Positions 1-5,251 of a DNA stretch of 5,251 nucleotides are shown here, piece by piece (positions within the stretch are counted from its first letter, which is position 1; each line of letters begins with the position of its first letter). The translations under genes were made by a program, and so were the position numbers. The DNA comes from Pseudanabaenaceae cyanobacterium MP8IB2.15 (GTDB lineage Bacteria; Cyanobacteriota; Cyanobacteriia; Pseudanabaenales; Pseudanabaenaceae): contig JARCMB010000333.1 of assembly GCA_030248825.1 (NCBI GenBank), positions 1 to 5,251 on the forward strand, written 5' to 3'. The notes beneath the pieces are model-generated. The model worked only from the letters and a program-made list of their open reading frames with translations. It was not told the origin of the DNA and made no database searches.

Positions 1-1501
1 GATCGGGATTATTCGATTCTCGCTTCGGGTTCAACGTTCCCGCCCCAATAAAGGCGCGTAACCCATACTGCTGCTCCACCGATCGCTGATGTTGCTTTGT
101 CTCAAAGGCTTCCAAATAAAGTCCAGATGCCGTATAAAGCGATCTCAACTCCTCCAAAACTGCCACATATGCCTGCGCGTCATATTGGTGATTCCAGCTA
201 GCTTTTACCCCTGCTAACCTTGAGATCGCACCTTGTCGATCGCCCAAACCATCCAAAGCTCTCGCTAACCAGATTTCATATTTACCATAGGCATATCGTT
301 CCGAAAAATATAGACTTGGCAGTTTCAGGGCAGCCCCTTGGCGATAAAGTTCGATCGATGACTCTGCCAATTCACGCGCTGCTATGTATTCCTTTTTAGC
401 TATATGTACCGATGCGAGGATGGCGAGATCGTGAGCTTCTCGTAATAGATTGGGATAAGTTTGTCGCAGTGCTCGTGCTTCATTGGCAAGCGCTTCTAGA
501 TCCCGACTCTCCAACTCCTGCATCGTCGCTGTCAAAAAATTAATATACTCCGCCACCAAATCCCAACGTTCTAATTGCCGAAAAATGGCAATACTCTCGG
601 CAAAATATTGCTGAGAAGATTGATAAAACTGCTCCTTACCATAGCGATGTCGAAAAGCTTCCGTGCGATCGCACATTCCTAATTGCAGCAAATAAGCTGC
701 TTGTTTAAGTCGATTCCCATCTCGCCAAAATCCCAGACTGGTCTGAAATAATTCCTTCGCCCGATCGATATCTCCTTCTGCAAAAGTAAGGCAACCAAAA
801 GCAAAATCAAGATTTGCGCTCAGTTCGGCATCGATCGCGATTCCCAAATCTTCTAACTCGGCGATCGATGTCTTCAGTTCAAATTGCTGCAAACTATTGG
901 CGATCGCTCCATTCAAAAAAGATGCTTGCTTGCCAACATCAACAAAGCGATCGAACATTGCTTCTGTTGACTTTTGTACTAACTCTTTGAGTTCTATAGC
1001 TTCAAGTCGAAACTCGATCGCCCCCGCCGTAGCCCAATTGGCAAGATCGCTCGCCTCACGGGTGAGAATGTCTTGAGTTCGATTGTTTAGCCAAAGCACC
1101 ATCGGAAATTCCAAGCAGTTAGCAAACTCCTCTCGCACTCGATTAGCCGATTTTAATACTGCTTCAATCTCGTTAGCAGCATCTAAGCCGATTACCATTA
1201 ATATTTTCGGCTTCTGCTCAGGTAGTTTATGCACATCTTCCATCAGTACCTGAATCGGAGCCAGCAAAGTCTTCGCTTCAGGTTCCAGTTCTAATATTGC
1301 GATCGCTGTTTCTGGTAATCCCTCATTAGCAATCTTCGATCGTAATTCCTGCAAAACCCGCTCTTGCAAAACGCGATAATTACACAAAACGATCGACAAC
1401 GAAAAACCCTGCGATCGCGTCACAATTCTAGTCAACCGTCTCAGCGCATCCCGATTGTTATCTGCAATTAGGTTTGAATCTGTATTTGTGCGATCGATCA
1501 T
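1..1501 (-). CDS. TPR-repeat protein with degenerate N-terminal P-loop-like domain, probable N-terminal part of a STAND-type NTPase (partial, runs off left edge)
   Basis: The frame is open from an ATG at 1501 down to base 1, giving 500 codons with no stop, so the C-terminus lies outside the window. Residues 1-180 look like a P-loop NTPase fold that has lost its Walker A: QGFSLSIVLCNY (31-42) sits where the phosphate loop should be, with no GxxxxGK[ST]. PKILMVIGLD (98-107) resembles a Walker B strand and FPMVLWLNN (132-140) a sensor-1 strand, followed by LANWATAGAIEF. Residues from about 225 to 475 are helical with TPR-like pairs, for example 229-261 (FAFGCLTFAEGDIDRAKELF) and 354-388. The end, EQQYGLRAFIGAGTLNP (476-492), resembles the linker that in cyanobacterial relatives I remember precedes an nSTAND NTPase and WD40 repeats; that continuation is inferred. 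No signal peptide or membrane segment is visible, so it is probably cytosolic. It is the second gene of an operon with the ATPase upstream, with an 11-base gap. The frame is certain; the exact function is unknown. Confidence 0.86.
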   Translation of the reverse strand, partial: MIDRTNTDSNLIADNNRDALRRLTRIVTRSQGFSLSIVLCNYRVLQERVLQELRSKIANEGLPETAIAILELEPEAKTLLAPIQVLMEDVHKLPEQKPKILMVIGLDAANEIEAVLKSANRVREEFANCLEFPMVLWLNNRTQDILTREASDLANWATAGAIEFRLEAIELKELVQKSTEAMFDRFVDVGKQASFLNGAIANSLQQFELKTSIAELEDLGIAIDAELSANLDFAFGCLTFAEGDIDRAKELFQTSLGFWRDGNRLKQAAYLLQLGMCDRTEAFRHRYGKEQFYQSSQQYFAESIAIFRQLERWDLVAEYINFLTATMQELESRDLEALANEARALRQTYPNLLREAHDLAILASVHIAKKEYIAARELAESSIELYRQGAALKLPSLYFSERYAYGKYEIWLARALDGLGDRQGAISRLAGVKASWNHQYDAQAYVAVLEELRSLYTASGLYLEAFETKQHQRSVEQQYGLRAFIGAGTLNPKRESNNPD

Positions 1502-2484
1502 CGAACTTTCCTCTACAAATTATCCAAAATCGGATTCACATCAAACCAACTATCGCCCTGATACTCATACTCAAACACAAACTGACTCTTGATTAGCGTC
1601 TGATATTCCAACTCACCACGCACCCGATGATCCTGTTTCACTTTCTCAATCAATGCCAACTCATCATTAGTAATCGTTTTGAACATCTTATTCCGTTCTT
1701 TAGCAATGATACTCTCGATCAAACTTGCTGTAATCGGCGGATCGTCTTGCTCCAAACAACCATACAACAACCGAAATAAATTGCGAACGTGACCACCACT
1801 GGCTTGACATAGGCGATCGAGCGTTTGGGGTCGATCGAATACTTTCTTCACATACTCAACGCCAATGCGCTGGACTGGATTAACATTTGGGAACGCTCTC
1901 GCCATCACGATCTGCCTTAACAAAGCCATACCCGCCTCGCATTCACTGCCATCCTGCAACCGCGCAGGAACCATCGGCAAAGTCTTAATATCCGTGCCAA
2001 ACCGACTAGTCACGATCGCCGCATCATTAGAAAAAGTTAACAACAACGGAACCGTATACACGACATGGCAATCCAGACCCCGCAATTGATCGCCGCGTTC
2101 CACAAACAGATATCCCGCCCGTGATTGTTCCTTGGGATCGATGCGATTTTCGATTCGATCGAGGTTATCGACAATCACCACTAAACCCTTCATGCCCTTA
2201 TCTTGCAGTTGTTTCTTCGCAGGAGCCAGCAATTCCTTATTAATCGAATTGATAATGCTATTCGTGCGGGACTCCAATCGTTCGCGCATTTGCCGCCGCA
2301 GTGAGGGACTATTCTTTGCCTGTGCCGTAATCTCGGCAATCCCCACTGAAAGCTTGAAATTTGCGCCCAGATCGAGCTTTGTTTGCAAAATATCCTTCAG
2401 TTCGCCAAACAATTTCTTGAAATATTCTGGAATGATGTTGATATTTGCTTTCTCCAGACCAGCACTAATTTGTCCCGCGATCGC
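665..2484. repeat. HIP1 palindromes GCGATCGC (five copies)
   Basis: Exact octamers lie at 665-672, 900-907, 1299-1306, 1411-1418 and 2477-2484. Four are inside the TPR gene and one is inside the ATPase gene. HIP1 is a highly iterated palindrome typical of many cyanobacterial genomes, and it is the main taxonomic clue here. The core CGATCG is also very frequent, often as TCGATCGA or GCGATCGA, in all three genes. Confidence 0.9.
1509..1514 (-). promoter_or_regulatory. Shine-Dalgarno AGAGGA of the TPR gene, overlapping the upstream stop codon
   Basis: On the minus strand AGAGGA lies 7 bases before the ATG at 1501, an ideal spacing. It overlaps the TAG stop (1515-1513) of the preceding ATPase gene. 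It fixes the start of the TPR gene and suggests that ribosomes finishing the first gene reinitiate on the second, keeping the two products in proportion. Confidence 0.8.
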
Positions 2485-2808
2485 TAACAAAATATCGCTA
2501 GCATCAACATCGCTTAGTTCTAACTGTCGATCGCATTCAAAATACGCCACATGAAATTTTTTCTCGGTCAGTTCGTGTTTTAGCCGCAAAAGCTCTGTCG
2601 ATTTACCACAGCCAATGTGCCCTGTAAATAGCTGGCAGGTTGACTCGTTAGGTGAAATTCGGACAATCTTGCGGGACATACTCTCAATCAGTTTTTCCCC
2701 GCGCACTGTCGAGAGATCGACATAATAGCTGCGATCCTCGTTATTGCTAGAGTCAAGCGGATGCGTGGGGTTACAAGCCTTCAAGAATCGAGAAAGTTCA
2801 AGATCCAT
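1513..2808 (-). CDS. AAA-like P-loop ATPase, cyanobacterial STAND/Orc-like ATP-binding protein
   Basis: A complete 431-residue protein. Numbered from the ATG at 2808, Walker A is GHIGCGKST (63-71, K69) and Walker B is GLVVIVDNLDR (208-218, acidic D214 and D217). The sensor-1 strand is HVVYTVP (248-254). SGGHVRNL (337-344) resembles the GG-x-R sensor-2 helix of Orc/Cdc6- and STAND-related ATPases. After it comes a C-terminal domain of about 85 residues that could be winged-helix-like. All residues needed to bind and hydrolyse ATP appear present; no signal peptide or membrane segment is seen. The family, as I remember it, is widespread in cyanobacteria as an uncharacterised ATP-binding protein whose members start M-D-L-x-x-F-x-x-A-C-N-P, which favours this ATG. 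A TTG five codons upstream (2823) would extend it to 436 residues but has no better ribosome site. It is the first gene of the operon with the TPR protein, probably as the energy-using or switching partner. The biological role is not established. Confidence 0.92.
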   Translation of the reverse strand: MDLELSRFLKACNPTHPLDSSNNEDRSYYVDLSTVRGEKLIESMSRKIVRISPNESTCQLFTGHIGCGKSTELLRLKHELTEKKFHVAYFECDRQLELSDVDASDILLAIAGQISAGLEKANINIIPEYFKKLFGELKDILQTKLDLGANFKLSVGIAEITAQAKNSPSLRRQMRERLESRTNSIINSINKELLAPAKKQLQDKGMKGLVVIVDNLDRIENRIDPKEQSRAGYLFVERGDQLRGLDCHVVYTVPLLLTFSNDAAIVTSRFGTDIKTLPMVPARLQDGSECEAGMALLRQIVMARAFPNVNPVQRIGVEYVKKVFDRPQTLDRLCQASGGHVRNLFRLLYGCLEQDDPPITASLIESIIAKERNKMFKTITNDELALIEKVKQDHRVRGELEYQTLIKSQFVFEYEYQGDSWFDVNPILDNL

Positions 2809-2837
2809 ATTTGAATTAATCAACCACTGCTAATGTT

Positions 2838-2850
2838 TTGATTGTATCAA
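2838..2850. promoter_or_regulatory. Dyad TTGAT-N3-ATCAA, candidate operator
   Basis: A perfect 5-bp inverted repeat with a 3-base centre (TTGATTGTATCAA). It covers the inner TACAAT box of the leftward operon, so a protein bound here could block that promoter. Short dyads in AT-rich DNA also arise by chance; no known regulator consensus is recognised. Confidence 0.3.
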
Positions 2851-2860
2851 CGCTATTGTA
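2841..2860 (-). promoter_or_regulatory. Candidate promoter region of the ATPase-TPR operon (two TACAAT boxes)
   Basis: On the minus strand two TACAAT hexamers (5 of 6 matches to the -10 consensus) occur at 2860-2855 and 2846-2841. The nearer one would give a leader of roughly 25 bases before the ATG at 2808. Neither has a good -35 at 16-18 bases; TTGTTA at 2886-2881 is 20 bases from the outer box. This is a candidate only. Confidence 0.35.
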
Positions 2861-2878
2861 ATTCATCATTCATTACAA
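2856..2878. promoter_or_regulatory. Perfect 7-bp dyad TTGTAAT-N9-ATTACAA, candidate shared operator
   Basis: The arms TTGTAAT (2856-2862) and ATTACAA (2872-2878) are exact inverted copies separated by nine bases. The spacer and inner arm also contain a tandem heptad, ATTCATC then ATTCATT (2861-2874). The left arm overlaps a leftward TACAAT box, and the right arm overlaps a possible rightward -35 (ATTACA). Arm centres lie 16 bases apart, which could suit a dimeric regulator. It does not match the NtcA pattern GTA-N8-TAC. The function is inferred from position and symmetry only. Confidence 0.4.
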
Positions 2879-2900
2879 ACTAACAAAGCTATATCATAAT
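2872..2900 (+). promoter_or_regulatory. Candidate sigma-70-type promoter for the mannosidase gene
   Basis: ATTACA (2872-2877, 4 of 6 matches to the -35) is followed after 17 bases by CATAAT (2895-2900, 5 of 6 matches to the -10). Transcription would start near 2907, leaving a leader of about 50 bases before the proposed start codon at 2960. The -35 coincides with the right arm of the 2856-2878 dyad. Confidence 0.4.
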
Positions 2901-2903
2901 AAG

Positions 2904-2927
2904 TCCAGACATTCCAGACTCTGAATG
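2904..2927. repeat. Direct repeat TCCAGAC (x2) merging into an imperfect palindrome near the predicted mannosidase transcription start
   Basis: TCCAGAC occurs at 2904-2910 and again at 2913-2919, a period of nine bases. The second copy is part of an 18-base imperfect palindrome, CATTCCAGACTCTGAATG (2910-2927), in which CATTC-AGA pairs with TCTGAATG if one C is bulged. It sits at the predicted start point of the rightward transcript, where an operator would be expected. As an RNA hairpin it would be weak, and it has no trailing U-run, so it is not a terminator. Confidence 0.35.
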
Positions 2928-2959
2928 GAAACTAAGTGAAGTAGAAGTGATTTAAGATT

Positions 2960-5251
2960 TTGGATATCTCTCAACGACTTGGACAAATTATCTTGGTGCT
3001 ACGTCAGGCATCATGTTTTTGCATCATGCCAGATTGGTTGGTGCAAGAGGGATTGGCATGGCAGCAAATCTCTTTGGCGAAGGCGGCAAACGATCGAAGG
3101 ATTTTTTACTTTGAACACGATCGAATCGTCCATCTCAAACAGGAATGGCAAGTGCCTAGATCGATCGACAGGTTATCGATTCAGGGAGCAACTATCAGGT
3201 TGCGATTAGTTTGGTGGGCAAACAAAGCTGAAGTTTTGATTGATGGAAATCTGGTGCAAACTGGTGATTTATTCGATCAGAAGTGTCGATTGTTGTTATG
3301 TCAAAATGCTCAACTCGATCGAACTTTTAAATTAGAACTGAAATTAGAGAAGCCAACCCACGATCGAGGTGCATTGCAGACTTGCGAAATATTAGTCGAA
3401 TATCCCAATCAGCCCTGCGATCCGAGTAAGTTAGCGGATGAGCTAGGCGTAATTCAGGCTTACCTGCCGATTTTGGCTCAACATGGATTCGATTTAGAGA
3501 CTACCGTTAGCGAGTTGGAGCAGGTATTAGCAGATCCGATTTCGGAGACAAGTTTAGAAGAATTTGCCAAGATCAGAAGATCGCTGCTACCAATCGGCGA
3601 ATTTCTGAAGCAGAGAAAAGTTTGGATGCTCGGAAATGCTCATATCGATATTGCGTGGCTGTGGTCGATCGAAGAAACCAAAGAAGCGATCGATCGAACT
3701 TTCAACTCTGTACTCGATCTACAAAAGAGATATCCCGAACTAATTTTTAACCAGAGTTCAGCCCTGACTTATGAATGGATCGAGCAAAGCGATCCCAAAC
3801 TATTTGGACAAATCCAAAATGCGATCGAACAACAGAGATGGGAACCAATCGGTGGGATGTGGGTGGAACCAGACTGTAATTTACCGAGTGGTGAATCTCT
3901 GATCAGACAAATCCTTTATGGGAAGAAGTATTTCCGAGAAAAATTTGACCTAGATATCAAAATTGCTTGGTTGCCCGATACCTTTGGATTTAATTGGCAG
4001 TTACCACAAATTCTGACGAAAAGTGGGTTTGAGGCTTTTATCACCCAAAAGCTTACTTGGAATGACACGAATAAATTCCCTTCCCAAATTTTCTGGTGGC
4101 AAGGTTTGGATGGCAGCAAAATATTAACTTACTTCAGTAATGAGATTGGATTGGGGATTGAACCTGTGTCGATCGCCCAATTCCTCTCCAAACAAGAATC
4201 ACAACATCAAATCAAAGATTGCCTCTGGCTTTACGGTGTGGGTGATCGCGGTGGCGGCCCAACTGCCGATATGCTAGACCTCAGTAGGGAATGGAGCGAG
4301 TCAGACATCTTTTTTACGGTAGAATCCAGTACAGCTCAAAATTTTATCTCATCTCTTTTGCGAAATCTAGATCCTGATATGATTCCAACGTGGCGGGATG
4401 AACTATATCTAGAATTCCATCGCGGCACTTATACATCAAAAGCCGATCAGAAACGCAAACATCGGCAAGCCGAAATATTACTGACAAACACAGAAAAATA
4501 CTGTTCGATCGATGCCATCCTCCATAACCGAGATTACCCCAAATATTTACTAGAAAAAGCTTGGAAAGGTCTATTGCTCAACCAATTTCACGATATTATT
4601 CCTGGCACTTCCATTCCTGAAGTATATCAAGATGCCGATCTGGTCTGGGATGAAATTAATCAAATCTGCCGCTCTATGATTGATGAGATCGATTCCCTAT
4701 ATCCAAAACTTATATGGAATTTTTCTAACTGGTCACGGACTGAGATCATCGAGATCTCATATCAATATCCTGCAAACCAGACCTTAGCAGTTCAATCCAG
4801 CAATTGCTCAGAGCTAATCCCAACGCAACGAACAGAGCATGGATTGATATTCAACGCTAAAGACATCCCTAGTTTTGGCTGTTGTGATTTTGTCTTAGTC
4901 GCTGTCGATCGATCTGAATCTTTAGCCTCAATTCCACCGCTATCGATTACTCCCACTAGTTTAGAAAATCAATATCTTAAAGTGTCGATCGACCCCGAAA
5001 CTGGTGATATTCGCCAGATCTATGACCATCGTTACGGTAACACTCTGCTTAAAAATGCTTGTGAACTCCAGTTTTATGAAGACAAAGGACAATATTGGGA
5101 TGCTTGGAATATCGATCCTAAGTTTGAGCAAAAAAAACTAATAGGATTAACTTTAGAATCAATTCAAATCAAACAATCAGGTGTAATCAGAGGATCGTTG
5201 CAAATCATCAGAAGATTCAGGCAATCTCGGTTTGTGCAGGAGATCGAGCTA
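2960..5251 (+). CDS. GH38-family alpha-mannosidase (partial, runs off right edge)
   Basis: The frame is open through base 5251 (764 codons); relatives as I recall are a little over 1000 residues, so roughly a quarter is missing. GH38 enzymes release alpha-mannose from glycans by a zinc-dependent retaining mechanism. Numbered from TTG 2960, an N-terminal beta-rich region contains RLRLVWWANKAEVLIDG (from about 81). The catalytic domain begins at WMLGNAHIDIAWLW, with zinc ligands H228 and D230. The nucleophile, also a zinc ligand, is D340 in WLPDTFGFNWQLPQ, and the fourth zinc ligand is H544 in NQFHDIIPGTSI. GVGDRGGGPT (426-435) and LEFHRGTYTS (484-493) are further family motifs; a beta-domain starts near 668 (LENQYLKVSIDPETGDI). 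No signal peptide is seen, so it is probably cytoplasmic. The start is uncertain. TTG 2960 has only a weak purine-rich stretch before it, but it keeps a Q-R-L-x-Q segment that aligns with the usual family N-terminus. The first in-frame ATG is 3026 and lacks a ribosome site. The gene is divergent from the ATPase operon. Confidence 0.93.
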   Translation, partial: MDISQRLGQIILVLRQASCFCIMPDWLVQEGLAWQQISLAKAANDRRIFYFEHDRIVHLKQEWQVPRSIDRLSIQGATIRLRLVWWANKAEVLIDGNLVQTGDLFDQKCRLLLCQNAQLDRTFKLELKLEKPTHDRGALQTCEILVEYPNQPCDPSKLADELGVIQAYLPILAQHGFDLETTVSELEQVLADPISETSLEEFAKIRRSLLPIGEFLKQRKVWMLGNAHIDIAWLWSIEETKEAIDRTFNSVLDLQKRYPELIFNQSSALTYEWIEQSDPKLFGQIQNAIEQQRWEPIGGMWVEPDCNLPSGESLIRQILYGKKYFREKFDLDIKIAWLPDTFGFNWQLPQILTKSGFEAFITQKLTWNDTNKFPSQIFWWQGLDGSKILTYFSNEIGLGIEPVSIAQFLSKQESQHQIKDCLWLYGVGDRGGGPTADMLDLSREWSESDIFFTVESSTAQNFISSLLRNLDPDMIPTWRDELYLEFHRGTYTSKADQKRKHRQAEILLTNTEKYCSIDAILHNRDYPKYLLEKAWKGLLLNQFHDIIPGTSIPEVYQDADLVWDEINQICRSMIDEIDSLYPKLIWNFSNWSRTEIIEISYQYPANQTLAVQSSNCSELIPTQRTEHGLIFNAKDIPSFGCCDFVLVAVDRSESLASIPPLSITPTSLENQYLKVSIDPETGDIRQIYDHRYGNTLLKNACELQFYEDKGQYWDAWNIDPKFEQKKLIGLTLESIQIKQSGVIRGSLQIIRRFRQSRFVQEIEL

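Noticed and set aside
1865..2089. Plus-strand open frame of 74 codons
   Set aside because: It is antisense to the conserved ATPase gene, has no recognisable domain and no ribosome site, and is best explained as a shadow of the real coding frame.
2132..2554. Plus-strand open frame of 140 codons, rich in Ser, Arg and Cys
   Set aside because: It lies antisense to the ATPase region containing Walker B, where motifs prove the minus-strand frame. Its composition is that of a reverse-frame translation.
2856..2878. Dyad considered as an NtcA site
   Set aside because: The NtcA consensus is GTA-N8-TAC; here the GTA and TAC triplets are 13 bases apart.
2910..2927. Imperfect palindrome considered as a terminator
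   Set aside because: The full stem leaves a one-base loop, a realistic stem is only about five pairs, and no T-run follows on either strand. It also lies between divergent genes, where no transcript needs to end.
2925..2939. Four-codon mini-ORF (ATG GAA ACT AAG TGA) in the mannosidase leader
   Set aside because: It has no Shine-Dalgarno and no regulatory amino-acid run. A frame this short is expected by chance.
2979..3209. Plus-strand open frame of 76 codons overlapping the mannosidase 5' end
   Set aside because: The mannosidase frame continues upstream through this stretch with family-like residues (A-W-Q, later RLVWWANKAEV), so no frameshift is needed. This frame shows no family similarity.
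3916..4119. Minus-strand open frame of 67 codons
   Set aside because: It is antisense to the mannosidase catalytic nucleophile region, which is strongly conserved on the plus strand.

Overview
The window most likely comes from a cyanobacterium. The palindrome GCGATCGC (HIP1) occurs five times, its core CGATCG is scattered through all genes, and the three proteins match families I know from filamentous and unicellular cyanobacteria. I cannot name the genus from sequence alone.

Layout. Positions 1-2808 hold a two-gene operon read leftwards (minus strand). Its first gene (2808 to 1513) encodes a 431-residue P-loop NTPase with intact Walker A and Walker B motifs. Eleven bases further on, with its Shine-Dalgarno sequence lying in the first gene's stop codon, begins a second gene (1501 to 1, running off the window). 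Its visible 500 residues comprise a degenerate P-loop-like domain followed by helical TPR-like repeats. The last residues before the edge look like the linker that, in relatives I remember, leads into a STAND-type NTPase with WD40 repeats. From 2960 to the right edge, on the plus strand, runs a family GH38 alpha-mannosidase (764 codons visible, C-terminus missing). All the key zinc and catalytic residues that can be placed by motif are present.

The two transcription units are divergent and share an intergenic region of about 150 bp (2809-2959). It is unusually rich in short dyads and repeats: TTGAT-N3-ATCAA, TTGTAAT-N9-ATTACAA, an imperfect CATTC/GAATG palindrome and a 9-bp-period direct repeat. 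Plausible promoter elements for both directions overlap these, so this is the most likely site of shared regulation.

How the genes may work together. The NTPase and the TPR protein are tightly and probably translationally coupled, so they should act together. One partner has a live nucleotide site and the other a dead-looking P-loop fold joined to a repeat scaffold. This suits a signalling or conflict (defence-like) switch, but no effector is visible and the function is inferred. The mannosidase is probably a cytoplasmic glycan-trimming enzyme. Its neighbourhood gives no direct functional link to the NTPase operon beyond the shared intergenic region. No tRNA, rRNA, CRISPR array, insertion sequence or convincing terminator was seen.
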